Of a stretch of 64,000 bases of DNA, positions 44,019 through 53,339 are shown piece by piece. The DNA is taken from assembly GCF_001038625.1 (NCBI RefSeq), contig NZ_CP011803.1:3720001-3784000 (forward strand), read 5' to 3'. Each line of letters begins with the position of its first letter. Position 1 is the first letter of the stretch. The translations under genes were made by a program, and so were the position numbers. The notes below the pieces were generated by a model. That model did no database searches. It was not told the origin of the DNA and saw only the letters and a list, made by a program, of their open reading frames with translations. Origin of the DNA: Clostridium carboxidivorans P7. Lineage in GTDB: Bacteria; Bacillota; Clostridia; Clostridiales; Clostridiaceae.

Positions 44019-44954
44019 TCACTTTTGCCACCCTAATAATTTTTTCTCCAGGTCGTCATAATCATAGCTCCTCTGCTCAAAATTATTGAATGTGCTTTCT
44101 TTTTTACTGCTGAATTGCTGTCTATTAGGTTCTTTCTTTTTTTTCTTATTTTTAAAATCTCTTTTATCTGCCATTACTGCTTCTACAGTTTTTAGTCCAT
44201 GTTCTAGCCACCTGTTTAATATTGCCTTTATATAACTTATTTCTCTAGCATCTTTTTCAACAGCTTCCTGAAGTGCTAATGTAATTACTGCAGATTGCAT
44301 ACCATCTTCAATATAACTTTGTAATATTTGAAACTCGAAGGGTGTCATGAGATGGCCAAAGTTATTATTAAAAAAATCTATAAAGTTATCCACATTATCC
44401 ACAGGTTCATTTCCAGTAGTAGCAGTAGTAGTATTATCTACTTCTTTATCTACTTCTCCTTCTACTTCTATATCGTGACTGTCACGTGACATATCGTGAC
44501 TTTTTTGTGACGTCACGTGATTTGTATTTTCAGTTCCACAAGATTCACCTTGCGCAGGTGCTTGTAATTCTTTGATTTTAGATCTTTGTCTTTGTTTTCT
44601 TAGTCTATTTTGCTCTCTTATCTTATCCATTCCTTCCAGATTCTGATGGTCCTCCCATCCTGATATTTTAATGCCCTCATTATGTGTCTCTACCATGTTG
44701 AACTTTTCAAATATTTCTAGTGCCATTTTTACTGTATTAAGTTCCATATCAAATTCAGTTGCAAGCATTTCTGGTTTATATGGCAAGCTTTCAGTAAGTA
44801 AGATATATCCTTGAGCATTACATTTACCTGCTAGAGTAAGCAGCATAACCCAAAATAGAACTATGTCATTTCCACCTGGGAGCTTACGTATCTGCTTAAT
44901 TTTTCTATTATCAAACATATCTATATTTAATTTAATCCATGTTAGCTGTGCCAT
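44019..44954 (-). CDS. Phage replisome organiser (DnaD-like)
   Basis: 311 residues. TWIKLNIDMFDNRKIKQIRK and VLFWVMLLTLAGKCN form the phage replisome organiser N-terminal domain; FEILQSYIEDGMQ and AREISYIKAILNRWLEHGLK form a DnaD-like C-terminal domain. A charged linker separates them. It probably binds the origin and loads the host helicase, as no phage helicase loader or primase is seen. Confidence 0.85.
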   Translation of the reverse strand: MAQLTWIKLNIDMFDNRKIKQIRKLPGGNDIVLFWVMLLTLAGKCNAQGYILLTESLPYKPEMLATEFDMELNTVKMALEIFEKFNMVETHNEGIKISGWEDHQNLEGMDKIREQNRLRKQRQRSKIKELQAPAQGESCGTENTNHVTSQKSHDMSRDSHDIEVEGEVDKEVDNTTTATTGNEPVDNVDNFIDFFNNNFGHLMTPFEFQILQSYIEDGMQSAVITLALQEAVEKDAREISYIKAILNRWLEHGLKTVEAVMADKRDFKNKKKKKEPNRQQFSSKKESTFNNFEQRSYDYDDLEKKLLGWQK

Positions 44955-44976
44955 AATTACTGCTTCATCTCCTTAT

Positions 44977-45072
44977 CTAAAAGTTTTTTCCTATTACGCC
45001 AACGTGTTTTAAGCCACTTTCATCTATCCAAACATAAAATTTAAGTCTTAGTTTTTTCTTAGCATTTTTCAA
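44977..45072 (-). CDS. Possible small protein, 31 residues
   Basis: TTG start eight bases after GGGAGG; an ATG three codons earlier is too close to that site. Lys-rich N-terminus then FYVWIDESGLKHVGVIGKNF. Too short to be sure. Confidence 0.3.
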   Translation of the reverse strand: MKNAKKKLRLKFYVWIDESGLKHVGVIGKNF

Positions 45073-45091
45073 ATTCTTCATCCTCCCATTT

Positions 45092-45190
45092 GGTATAAAT
45101 TTCATACCATTGAGCATACTATTGATATATATAGGTTTAATATGCTACAATGGGGACAAGAGCTGGCAGGCTCTTATCCAATAATTTTTT
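45092..45190. promoter_or_regulatory. Palindrome, promoter-like boxes and hairpin
   Basis: GGTATAAATTTCATACC (45092-45108) is a 17-base palindrome. Plus-strand TTGATA (45122) and TACAAT (45146) are 18 bases apart. GGACAAGAGC / GCTCTTATCC (45154-45179) makes a 10-bp stem followed by six T. The region lies beside the replisome organiser gene and could be an origin or operator region. Confidence 0.35.
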
Positions 45191-45222
45191 ATCAGGTATG
45201 CATCCTCTGCAAAGGGTGCATT

Positions 45223-45393
45223 TTATTCTTTCTCCATAAAATTCGCTTTTATCAAATCATCCCTACTGTCATATTTAATGCTGCCTAAAAAATACTCCAA
45301 ATTATCCGAATCATGTATCTCATAACCATTCTTAACTAAAACTTCTATTTGTGAATTTATGCTTTCTATTAGAGTCTTTAAGGCCATGTTCAT
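45223..45393 (-). CDS. Hypothetical protein, 56 residues
   Basis: Start at MNMALKTLIESINSQIEVLV, with AGAGGAG eight bases upstream and overlapping the helicase stop. Small acidic protein; no family recognised. Confidence 0.45.
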   Translation of the reverse strand: MNMALKTLIESINSQIEVLVKNGYEIHDSDNLEYFLGSIKYDSRDDLIKANFMEKE

Positions 45394-47192
45394 GGAATCA
45401 TCTCCTCTATAAATTGACTTTGCTCTGTGTCTATTTCTTTGCCATTCCAACCTAAAATTTTCTTTGCTCTAGTTACAAATAACCTTTCTTTTGCTCTAGT
45501 GATAGCTACATAAAATAACCTACGCTCCTCTTCTAAATCTCCTCTTTTACTTGGAAAAATATTTTGATTCATTCCTGGAACAAATACTGTATTAAACTCC
45601 AATCCTTTACTTGCATGTACTGTCATAATCTTAACTGCATCCCGTTGCTCCATTAATTTTTCCTGAATATCTTTCATGTGTACCCACTTTAAGAAACTTG
45701 ATATGTCTGTAGACTCTACTAAGCTTTCTTGTATTGATTGCCATCTTTCAATGGCTGACATAGCTTCATGTAAATCTTGAATTTTATTGTCTCTATTTTC
45801 ATGGAGATATCTTATTGAAAGATTCAAAACACATATTGCTACATCAAATACTTTTACAGCTTCTGAACATTTTTCAGTTATATAATTTCTTATCTCATTT
45901 AATTGCTGAATAAATCTTTGTATATTTTCAAGAGATTCTGCTCCTTCTAAGGCTTCCATAAAACTTATAGACTCATCAATTTGAAACTTTTCTAATTCGT
46001 GAGCTTGAAGTTCATTTAATCTTTTTACAGGAAAATTTATCACTTTTTTTAAAGTTGCATCATCTTTAGGATTTAAAACTACTTCTAAAACATTTAAAAT
46101 CATTTTTACATCATGTTTTTTAAGAGGATCTTCTTTATTACTTACTAATTGATAAGGTATATTAAATGCCTTGAACATCTGCATAAATGGGTCCATTTGC
46201 TTGTTTGTTCTGGTTAGTATTGCATAATTACTATAGCTGCTGTCTTCTAATATTTTTGAAGCTATTAAGTTAACTTCATTCATTACATTTTCAGCTTTAA
46301 TAACTTCTACATTAGGACCAGTTTTATGAGCTTTTAATGTCTTTTTAGTTTGATTTTTGTTATGAGCTATAACATTATTAGCTGCATTTATAATGGATTC
46401 TGTGCTTCTATAGTTATCTTCAAGTTTTATTACTTCACAATCAGGATAATATTTTTGAAAGTTTATGATATATTCCGGTTTAGCTTTTCTCCAACCATAT
46501 ATAGATTGAAAATCATCACCTACTACAAACAAATTTTTAGGGTACAATGCTTTTATAATTTTCATCTGAACATCATTTGTATCTTGAAACTCATCTACGA
46601 ACATATACCCATACTGGCTATTGTAATTTTGCTGAACTTCCTTAAATTCAGTTAAAAGCTTTAAAGTCTCTGTAAGAAGCATATCTAAGTCTATTGCATT
46701 GTTCCTTTTTAAAGTCCATCTATATTCCTGAATAACTGCCTCTTCTTCTCCGCAATCTACATTTCTATTTCCATCAAGTACATCAATTATTGCTTTGAGA
46801 TTAGTGTATTTTTTATAGCCAAATTCCTGTATTATTTTATCTATAATTGACTCTCTATCTTCCTGGTCATATATAGTAAATTCCTTGTCATAACCTAGTA
46901 AGTATCCATATTCTTTAAGCACTTTTACACAGAATGCATGGAATGTATTACAAAATAATTTTTCACCTTCAGCACCTATTAACTTTATAACTCTCTCTTT
47001 CATTTCTTTACCTGCAAGTCTTGTAAATGTTAAAGCTAACATACTGCTGCATCCTACTCTATTTTCATGTAAGTGCCCTATTCTTCCAGTTAATGTACTT
47101 GTTTTTCCAGAACCTGCTCCAGCTAAACATAAGATAACCGGTGATGTGCTTTCTACAGCTTTTCTTTGTGCTTCATTAAGCTGATTGTTCAT
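45390..47192 (-). CDS. UvrD/PcrA-like helicase
   Basis: 600 residues. Motif I LAGAGSGKTSTL near 24-35, Ia LTFTRLAGKEMKER, motif II YMFVDEFQDTND near 196-207, VVGDDFQSIYGWR, and motif V VHASKGLEFNTVFVPG near 527, then ITRAKERLFVTRA. A superfamily 1 3'-5' helicase, a bit shorter than host PcrA. Overlaps the SbcC-like gene by 17 bases, so the two are coexpressed and probably act together. Confidence 0.9.
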   Translation of the reverse strand: MNNQLNEAQRKAVESTSPVILCLAGAGSGKTSTLTGRIGHLHENRVGCSSMLALTFTRLAGKEMKERVIKLIGAEGEKLFCNTFHAFCVKVLKEYGYLLGYDKEFTIYDQEDRESIIDKIIQEFGYKKYTNLKAIIDVLDGNRNVDCGEEEAVIQEYRWTLKRNNAIDLDMLLTETLKLLTEFKEVQQNYNSQYGYMFVDEFQDTNDVQMKIIKALYPKNLFVVGDDFQSIYGWRKAKPEYIINFQKYYPDCEVIKLEDNYRSTESIINAANNVIAHNKNQTKKTLKAHKTGPNVEVIKAENVMNEVNLIASKILEDSSYSNYAILTRTNKQMDPFMQMFKAFNIPYQLVSNKEDPLKKHDVKMILNVLEVVLNPKDDATLKKVINFPVKRLNELQAHELEKFQIDESISFMEALEGAESLENIQRFIQQLNEIRNYITEKCSEAVKVFDVAICVLNLSIRYLHENRDNKIQDLHEAMSAIERWQSIQESLVESTDISSFLKWVHMKDIQEKLMEQRDAVKIMTVHASKGLEFNTVFVPGMNQNIFPSKRGDLEEERRLFYVAITRAKERLFVTRAKKILGWNGKEIDTEQSQFIEEMIP

Positions 47193-49323
47193 TTATTTCA
47201 CCTTCTCTATTTAAATCCCAAACTTTAAACCCATCTACTTCTGTGGCAGCTATAACTCCTGAAAGAATGATATTATCTAATTTATTACTTATTTTATTTA
47301 AACCATCTATAACATTTTTAAAGTTTTCAGTATCAAGATTTTCAATATTATCTATGGCCAAGATCCTACATGTTGGATTTGCTTTTTCAATAAATGTTGT
47401 TAGCATTGAGATTAATAGAATCATTTGTTGCCCTGTACTAAGTGCATCAAAGTTCCTTTTATCACCAAACTTATCTTTCCATCCAAACTGGAATATTTCT
47501 TTTCCTCCTGCAGTTTCAGTGGTGAAGTAAAACTCATTTTTTATCCCCATTGCAGTCAAGTTCTCTTGTATAGCACTTTGAATAGGTTCTAAGGTTTCCT
47601 TTACTAATTCCCCTTGCAATCCTTTAGCTCCAAGTGTTTCATCTAATGATTTAAAATTTATATAATTGTACTCAGCAGTCTTACTATCTATCATTGTTGA
47701 CTTTAAATTTGACAAAGTAATTTTTGCTTTTTCCTGCTCATCAATTTTAGATTTTAAAGAGTCTATATTAGTTCTAATACTTTCAATTTGTTTTTGCAGT
47801 ATATCTATTGGAGCTATGGCTTCTACAGGCTCATTTTGAAGTTTCTTTAGTTCTGCATTTAAATTTGATATTTTTTCAGTTTTCAAACTATCAAATGACT
47901 TAGCTTGATTTAATAGTTTTTCCTCATTATTTATTGCTGCAGTTAATGAGTTGTTAGCTCTATTGGCTTCAATTTCTTGATTTTCTAATGCTTTTTTATT
48001 TTCTTGTAATTCCTTACACTTTTTATTTAAAGACTTCTCTTTTTCATCAAGTTCATTATAAGTATCTGCAAGGACTTGCTTTTGAACTTTCCATATATTT
48101 ATTTGGCTTTCTGTATACTCAATAAACTTACTAAAATCTTTACCACAAGCTATTCTTCTATCTAATACACAACATTTTTTAATACTTTTTACTCTTTCTA
48201 AGCTTTTTTCATTAGCTTCAATCTGAATTCTTAATTCAGTTCCTTTGTTTTTAACTTCATCCTTATCTTTTATAATTGGTTTAAGTTCATCTTCAAGTTT
48301 GATTAGTTCATCTTTAATTGCTTTTATTTTTTCTGAGTTATCTACATTTTTTATCTTCATCTTTAGATTTTGAATTTTTTGCTGAATATCTTCTGTATTT
48401 ACAGAACATTGTTGCAATTCCTCATTTTCAATAGCTTTTTTTAGCTGATCTATTTTAGCTAATTTAGCATCTATATTCTTTTTTTTCTGAGTATCCGCAC
48501 TGATCTGCTTTTCTGCTTTTACAAGTTCCTCTTGAAGCTTCTCAAGCTCATCTTTATTAACTTTAAGATTTCTGTCTGTCTCAGCCAATTTATTCTTTAA
48601 TTCCCCTAACTTCTGTACTGCTGCAGTAGCTCTCTTTTTTTCATCATTCCAGAAACTTAATTTAGTTTTAGTCCAATCAATCATACTTTGTAATCCTGCA
48701 ACAATATCATATTTTTCAGGGAACTCATTTAAAACATCTAAAATTATATTTTTCATCAATTCAAATTGTTCAGGATTATTTACTTCAAGCTCTACTGTAA
48801 GAAGCTGATTTTCAAGATATTCTTTTACTTTGTCTTTGGTCCATTTCTCACTCTCAAACCCTGCAAGATTATATATAAATTCTCTTCTTTTGCTATCTGA
48901 AAGATTTAAAAACTCACTAAAGTCCATCATTATAGGAAAAGATCCTAATTCAGCTAGTATTCTTGCTTCTTTCTCGTTTATTTTCTTTTCACCTCTGGAG
49001 GGACTAACATTTAAATTTTGTTGTATACTCTCTTTTATAGAACCATCTCTGCTCTTAGAAACTTTCTTTTTAAATTCTCTAGTAAAACTGAACTCATTTG
49101 TTTTTAGTCCAACTTCCATAGAACTGCTGCTGCTTAGTTTAAAAGTTTCATCTGCTTTTTTCCCTTTGCCTGGAACATAACCAAGTAATGATATTCCCAA
49201 AGACTGAAGTCTAGTGGTTTTTCCTATACCATTAGGACCAATAATAATGTCTTTTCCTGTAAGTTCTTGAACTACATTTTGGCCTTTAATGTTTTTCATA
49301 GATATTCCAGTTATTTTTTTCAT
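47176..49323 (-). CDS. SbcC/Rad50-like ATPase
   Basis: 715 residues. Walker A IIGPNGIGKTTRLQSLG near 27-43, long coiled coils, a CC/C pair at the middle (IKKCCVLDRRIACGKDF) resembling a zinc hook, and signature FDALSTGQQMILLISML near 626 followed by Walker B CRILAIDNIENLD. No SbcD-type nuclease gene is adjacent. Likely DNA recombination or end processing with the helicase. Confidence 0.85.
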   Translation of the reverse strand: MKKITGISMKNIKGQNVVQELTGKDIIIGPNGIGKTTRLQSLGISLLGYVPGKGKKADETFKLSSSSSMEVGLKTNEFSFTREFKKKVSKSRDGSIKESIQQNLNVSPSRGEKKINEKEARILAELGSFPIMMDFSEFLNLSDSKRREFIYNLAGFESEKWTKDKVKEYLENQLLTVELEVNNPEQFELMKNIILDVLNEFPEKYDIVAGLQSMIDWTKTKLSFWNDEKKRATAAVQKLGELKNKLAETDRNLKVNKDELEKLQEELVKAEKQISADTQKKKNIDAKLAKIDQLKKAIENEELQQCSVNTEDIQQKIQNLKMKIKNVDNSEKIKAIKDELIKLEDELKPIIKDKDEVKNKGTELRIQIEANEKSLERVKSIKKCCVLDRRIACGKDFSKFIEYTESQINIWKVQKQVLADTYNELDEKEKSLNKKCKELQENKKALENQEIEANRANNSLTAAINNEEKLLNQAKSFDSLKTEKISNLNAELKKLQNEPVEAIAPIDILQKQIESIRTNIDSLKSKIDEQEKAKITLSNLKSTMIDSKTAEYNYINFKSLDETLGAKGLQGELVKETLEPIQSAIQENLTAMGIKNEFYFTTETAGGKEIFQFGWKDKFGDKRNFDALSTGQQMILLISMLTTFIEKANPTCRILAIDNIENLDTENFKNVIDGLNKISNKLDNIILSGVIAATEVDGFKVWDLNREGEINEQSA

Positions 49324-49325
49324 CT

Positions 49326-50480
49326 TTAAAATGCCTCCTGTTTATCTAATTTTGAATTTATTATTGTTTTAGCCATTTCTAACTGACCTGCTGTAAGCTC
49401 TTCATAAGGTTTTCTAAAGTTATCATGAATTACTTTATTAAACTCCTCTTCTCCCATAATTCCTATTACAGATTCTAAATCAGCTCTTAGAACCTTTACT
49501 TTTTCATTGTTCTCGTTATGAACATTTTCAGTATGGGTAATTTCTACATTTTCCCTTTCTTGAGTATTTATGTGCTGCATTGGTTGAGCTGTGCTTTCTG
49601 TAAGCTCTGGAGTTGTTTCTTCTTCATCCCTAGCAGTGTATATGTCCTCTTCTGTAATATCATCTATTACATTAGCATCAATAATATCTACTTTTGCACC
49701 TTTATATTCACTAATGCTTTCTCCTTTTTCAGCCATGTGAGCTAACTTTGTTAAATCATCTCTAGTTAAATCACTATTAAATCCCACTACATTTACAAAA
49801 CCTACATGGAATTTATCTGGACCTACTGCATCAACATAAACCTGACATAAACTTGGGTGCTTCTTAAGTGCATTTCTTTCTGCAATTGTCTGTGCTTTTC
49901 TTTCTGCAAAAAGCTTATTTTGAATATATGTGTCCATGCATTTTAATATATCTACATTAGTTAAATCTACCCATATGCCCATAGTCCCTTGTATTCTTAA
50001 AAACATTCCTTTTTTCTTTTCATCATCTGTAAGAGTTTGCTCCATACACATTCTTCCAGAACCCTTATTATATTGAACTTTCTTGTTTAGGTCCTGAATA
50101 AAATACATTTTTATATCATAAAGAAGTGTACTTGAAGTCATTACTAAATTTCCTGTAGGACTATAGCCTATTGCAGTTTTCTTTACCCAAACCTTATCTA
50201 TAGTTCCACTTTCAGGATCTATAATTGGGTAAGGATTAACTACTATATCTCCATTAGGCAATGTTAATTTTTCAGGCGTAATTATACTAATTCCTGCAAA
50301 TTGATTCATTGCATTATATCCAGCTGCTGTAATCATTGCCTTTCCCTGTATTACTGCTAGATGCCCTTTTCTTTCTTCAAGCTTAACTCTACCTCTTAAA
50401 GCCTTTATTGCTCCTGTGGGTGTTCTTTTTATGAAAACATCACCATCTCCTAATTTTGCGACCTCTTGATTTTTACCCAT
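49326..50480 (-). CDS. Possible single-strand annealing protein
   Basis: 384 residues, AGGAGG before the ATG. GKAMITAAGYNAMNQFAGIS and ERKAQTIAERNALKKHPSLC are reminiscent of phage annealing proteins, in which an AERNAxKKHP string is frequent. The C-terminal third is acidic, as in many ssDNA-associated proteins. Adjacent to the SbcC-like ATPase and helicase. Family assignment uncertain. Confidence 0.4.
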   Translation of the reverse strand: MGKNQEVAKLGDGDVFIKRTPTGAIKALRGRVKLEERKGHLAVIQGKAMITAAGYNAMNQFAGISIITPEKLTLPNGDIVVNPYPIIDPESGTIDKVWVKKTAIGYSPTGNLVMTSSTLLYDIKMYFIQDLNKKVQYNKGSGRMCMEQTLTDDEKKKGMFLRIQGTMGIWVDLTNVDILKCMDTYIQNKLFAERKAQTIAERNALKKHPSLCQVYVDAVGPDKFHVGFVNVVGFNSDLTRDDLTKLAHMAEKGESISEYKGAKVDIIDANVIDDITEEDIYTARDEEETTPELTESTAQPMQHINTQERENVEITHTENVHNENNEKVKVLRADLESVIGIMGEEEFNKVIHDNFRKPYEELTAGQLEMAKTIINSKLDKQEAF

Positions 50481-50588
50481 CTCATATCCTCCTCATATTA
50501 AATAAATTTTATGGTTCTTTTTTACAGTTATTGGCATAGAATATAATGTAAAGTGTTTGTGTCTTTCCAAATTTAAGTTTTTTATAAA

Positions 50589-50604
50589 AGGCTTATTCAG
50601 CCTT
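50589..50604 (-). terminator. Terminator before the recombination genes
   Basis: AAGGCT / AGCCTT stem with a 4-base loop and TTTT on the minus strand, 14 bases after the stop at 50618. It separates the first early genes from the recombination group, which must have a promoter in 50481-50588. Confidence 0.55.
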
Positions 50605-50617
50605 ATTTATCAATAAG

Positions 50618-51064
50618 TTAATCAACTCTTTCTCTTACTTTCATACCATCATAAAGTAATGTTTTCCATTGTCCATAAAAGTAATATCCTTGATTGTTGT
50701 GCTCAACACGACCTGAGTACCATCCTCCATCTCGCCCTATTTCTTCATCTGCTGCAAGATATATTTCAATAGATCTCCCACAGCTTAAAGGGTATGAGGT
50801 ACCTCCTTGGTTAAAGTCAATCTCAAACTTACCATATGAATTTTTTCTTAAACGTCCCTCTTTCACTGGTTTTGAAAAATGCTCTATTGCCCATTTAGCA
50901 TCATTCAAATTCTCTGCAGCTCTATAAATAGCACTTCTTATTTCTGATTCCTCCATGGTTTCACCATCTGAACAACTTGGAAGATTATTCAATGCATTAT
51001 CAAGCTTTTCAGCTAAACTGGTTATGTCTGATAAATACTTTGTATACAATTTATCTCTTATCAT
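50618..51064 (-). CDS. Hypothetical early protein, 148 residues
   Basis: An N-terminal helical part (TSLAEKLDNALNNLPSCSDG) and a C-terminal beta part (SIEIYLAADEEIGRDGGWYS). Start overlaps the upstream gene by 14 bases. Similar proteins occur in clostridial phages; function unknown. Confidence 0.5.
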   Translation of the reverse strand: MIRDKLYTKYLSDITSLAEKLDNALNNLPSCSDGETMEESEIRSAIYRAAENLNDAKWAIEHFSKPVKEGRLRKNSYGKFEIDFNQGGTSYPLSCGRSIEIYLAADEEIGRDGGWYSGRVEHNNQGYYFYGQWKTLLYDGMKVRERVD

Positions 51065-51275
51065 TTTTTACCTCCTCCAGCATACTTTTAATACTTAATG
51101 GCTCCCATCCAAGATATTTTCTCATTATATTGCTCGCATCAATTAATGCTTTTAATTCTTCATATGAAGGACATTCAGAATATTTTTTGTACTTGCCACT
51201 TTGCCATTCTAGTAAAAATTCATATGAAAAAGTAACTTTTATAAAAGGTTCTAGACTATTTATTGCATGATCCAT
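51051..51275 (-). CDS. Hypothetical protein, 74 residues
   Basis: FSYEFLLEWQSGKYKKYSEC then LKALIDASNIMRKYLGWEPL. Preceded by GAGGTG. No family recognised; shares a transcript with its neighbours. Confidence 0.45.
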   Translation of the reverse strand: MDHAINSLEPFIKVTFSYEFLLEWQSGKYKKYSECPSYEELKALIDASNIMRKYLGWEPLSIKSMLEEVKNDKR

Positions 51276-51302
51276 TAACTACACCTCCTCAAGGCCACCT
51301 CC

Positions 51303-51512
51303 TTAAACACATTGATAATACTTTGTATTAACCTTAATCCAATCTAATAATTTATCTTTGGGTATTCTTATCTTTCTTTCTCCAAGTCTTAACACTGGAA
51401 AATTCTTTTGATAAACAAGCTCATACGCTGCATTTTTACCTATGTTTAAAACTTTTCGCATATCTGTAACTGTTAACAACATTGGTAAATTCTCAAATTC
51501 TTTTTCTGTCAC
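51303..51512 (-). CDS. Excisionase-type helix-turn-helix protein
   Basis: 69 residues from GTG 51512, chosen because AGGAGG is eight bases upstream. LLTVTDMRKVLNIGKNAAYE followed by RKIRIPKDKLLDWI matches the MerR-like winged helix of excisionase-family DNA-binding proteins. It may direct prophage excision or early regulation. Confidence 0.75.
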   Translation of the reverse strand: MTEKEFENLPMLLTVTDMRKVLNIGKNAAYELVYQKNFPVLRLGERKIRIPKDKLLDWIKVNTKYYQCV

Positions 51513-51533
51513 TAGTGCCACCTCCTAAATTAC

Positions 51534-51683
51534 TTATTTACTATCTACAATTAAAGTTGCTATAGTACTGCATCTAGTGCACTTTATTTGAATCTGTATA
51601 CTTCCCCTCAACTTATATTTAAAAAGTAATTTATTACATTTAGGACATCTAAATTGATCCATTTCACTAAAATCTTTTATCAT
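51534..51683 (-). CDS. Com-like zinc-finger regulator
   Basis: 49 residues; ATG 51683 has AAGGAGGA seven bases upstream. FRCPKCNKLLFKYKLRGSIQ then KCTRCSTIATL gives two CxxC pairs as in the Mu Com family, where Com binds mRNA to release translation of mom. No mom-like gene is present. Confidence 0.7.
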   Translation of the reverse strand: MIKDFSEMDQFRCPKCNKLLFKYKLRGSIQIQIKCTRCSTIATLIVDSK

Positions 51684-51722
51684 TCGGGAACTCCTCCTTA
51701 ATTCTGAGTTATTCCCCTCCAT

Positions 51723-51896
51723 TTACCCCTTATTTAAGAATCTTAATGGTGATTCCATACATTTATACTCTAAAGTTTCTATAGTGTCCTCTAAAAGCTT
51801 CTTAGTGAATATCGCTGTAACCTCTACTCCTTCAAATTCTGTTTCTATAAGCTTTAATATTTTATCTTCTACTAAACTAATCTCGTTATCTGCAAT
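51723..51896 (-). CDS. Possible small protein without a usual start
   Basis: An open frame of 57 codons with coherent helical content (IADNEISLVEDKILKLIETE, FTKKLLEDTIETLEYKCMES), just after the 51872 gene. No ATG, GTG or TTG precedes the main part, so ATT 51896 or a frameshift would be needed. It may be a real gene with an unusual start or a decayed one. Confidence 0.3.
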   Translation of the reverse strand: MADNEISLVEDKILKLIETEFEGVEVTAIFTKKLLEDTIETLEYKCMESPLRFLNKG

Positions 51897-52192
51897 TTTG
51901 CGGTAATACTATCTGGAATTTCTTCAAACATTAGTGTATTTGAAAGCTCCTGTAATTTATCTAATGCATTAAGAAGTTCTTTTGATGGAATGTTATGTAG
52001 ATCTATTTTTATACTAACTGTCCCTTTATTTAGTAGTGCAGTTTTTTCAAAACACTTATTTACATTCTTACTAGATTGATTTTCATACTCAAGCACATTT
52101 ATAACTCTTGATAATGCAGATGTTAATTCATCATTTTGGGGTTGCTCTTGAACTGGTACTTCTTGAGCAACTTCTTTTTTAGTTTCACTCAT
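51872..52192 (-). CDS. Hypothetical protein, 106 residues
   Basis: Gln/Glu-rich N-terminus (ETKKEVAQEVPVQEQPQNDE), then SVSIKIDLHNIPSKELLNAL-like helices. Ribosome site AGGAGG. No family recognised. Lies after the antirepressor-like gene. Confidence 0.5.
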   Translation of the reverse strand: MSETKKEVAQEVPVQEQPQNDELTSALSRVINVLEYENQSSKNVNKCFEKTALLNKGTVSIKIDLHNIPSKELLNALDKLQELSNTLMFEEIPDSITAKLQITRLV

Positions 52193-52204
52193 TCTTTGAT
52201 CCTC

Positions 52205-53023
52205 CTAAGCAACTTTATATTTAATAGCCATTTCTTTTACTATAGCTATATAGACTTCTGTTAATCTCTTATCATCTGCAATTACATCTAACTTAGTTAC
52301 TTTATTAGCTTTACTTTTACTGCCAGTTTCCTCTAGGACTTTCCTTCTTCTATTTGTAAGCCTTATCTCTAATTTTGCTCCTGCTCTTTCATTGAGTAAT
52401 TTATAACTTTCATTTCTTACCTCTCGATAAGCTTCAGTTGTTCCACCACGTTCAATTGCAATCTTTGAAAGAATACTATTAATATCTGCTTTCCATGAAT
52501 TAGGATTTAAAGCTATAACATCTCTAATTCCTTGGACCTCTTGCTTAACTGCTGCTGTTTCCTCTTTAGCTACTGCAAGTTCCTGCTGTAGTTGCTTTTG
52601 TTCAAGCTCTTGCTTTGCCATATTATCAAATATTTGCTTAAATGCTTGAAGTTCTGGACTAAGTTGATTTATTGAAAAATTTTGCTCCTTAACTCTAAAA
52701 TAAGTTTCCTCTAAAGCTTCATATACTTCCCAAGCTTCATCAGTATCAAGAATCTTTGCATGCCTTGCTGCTCCTTTTTCAGTCCATAAAATAAGCTGTG
52801 GTGCGAATTTTAAAGGTTCCCTGATATTATCGGGTAAGCTATTTTTAAATTGTTTAAGCTGCTGTCCTTCTAACTTAAAATAATGTTTTCCTTCTACAAA
52901 CCTATTTTTGTTATTGGAAAAATTATCTTGAATATTCTTCTCTGTAGCACCATATTCTTCTGCTAAAACTTTAGTTGTCATTATTCTTTGCTTTTTAAAT
53001 TCAAGTGGTATTAAGTTACTCAT
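52205..53023 (-). CDS. ORF6N-domain antirepressor-like protein
   Basis: 272 residues; ATG 53023 has AAAGGAG eight bases upstream, an earlier ATG (53068) has none. IPLEFKKQRIMTTKVLAEEY, NFSNNKNRFVEGKHYFKLEG and LWTEKGAARHAKILDTDEAW are ORF6N (KilA-related) marks. The C-terminal half has a coiled coil and a DNA-binding-like end. It likely binds DNA or counteracts the repressor in the early switch. Confidence 0.82.
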   Translation of the reverse strand: MSNLIPLEFKKQRIMTTKVLAEEYGATEKNIQDNFSNNKNRFVEGKHYFKLEGQQLKQFKNSLPDNIREPLKFAPQLILWTEKGAARHAKILDTDEAWEVYEALEETYFRVKEQNFSINQLSPELQAFKQIFDNMAKQELEQKQLQQELAVAKEETAAVKQEVQGIRDVIALNPNSWKADINSILSKIAIERGGTTEAYREVRNESYKLLNERAGAKLEIRLTNRRRKVLEETGSKSKANKVTKLDVIADDKRLTEVYIAIVKEMAIKYKVA

Positions 53024-53103
53024 TTTACCATCTCCTTTGTTTTTTATTTTCTCTTCCACGAAACCCATAATGTTCTATTAAGTTTTTTTAGATTTTACAT
53101 ATA

Positions 53104-53325
53104 CTATATAGTAACTTTTAAGTTGACTTCATTGTCAAAAAAAATATCATGAGGAACTTTTAATATTGAAATCAGCTTTTTAACTTCTGCAACTGTAAAT
53201 AAGTCAGGGTTATTTTCCTTTGTATTATAGTTAGCAATGCCCATTCCCATTAATTTTGCAGTTTCCTCTTGACTTAATCCTTTTAAAGTTCTAAATGCTT
53301 TGATTACATTTGACATATTTCTCAC
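53104..53325 (-). CDS. Cro-like XRE regulator
   Basis: 73 residues. VIKAFRTLKGLSQEETAKLM-GMGIANY is an XRE helix-turn-helix. It is the first minus-strand early gene, divergent from the CI-like repressor, and its promoter (53367-53395) is covered by the operators. Probably represses the repressor promoter and its own. Confidence 0.8.
   Translation of the reverse strand: MRNMSNVIKAFRTLKGLSQEETAKLMGMGIANYNTKENNPDLFTVAEVKKLISILKVPHDIFFDNEVNLKVTI
53114..53128 (-). promoter_or_regulatory. Operator-like repeat at the end of cro
   Basis: ACTTTTAAGTTGACT, identical to the copy at 53376-53390. It lies in the last codons of the Cro-like gene, a possible auxiliary operator. Confidence 0.4.
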
Positions 53326-53339
53326 CCCCCTTTTTTGTA

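Noticed and set aside
45122..45190. Small RNA gene ending in the 45154 hairpin
   Set aside because: The start predicted from the -10 box lies inside the 5' arm, so the hairpin would not form in that transcript.
51534..51683. Mu-like com-mom modification module
   Set aside because: Only the Com-like zinc finger is present; no Mom-type acetyltransferase-fold gene follows.
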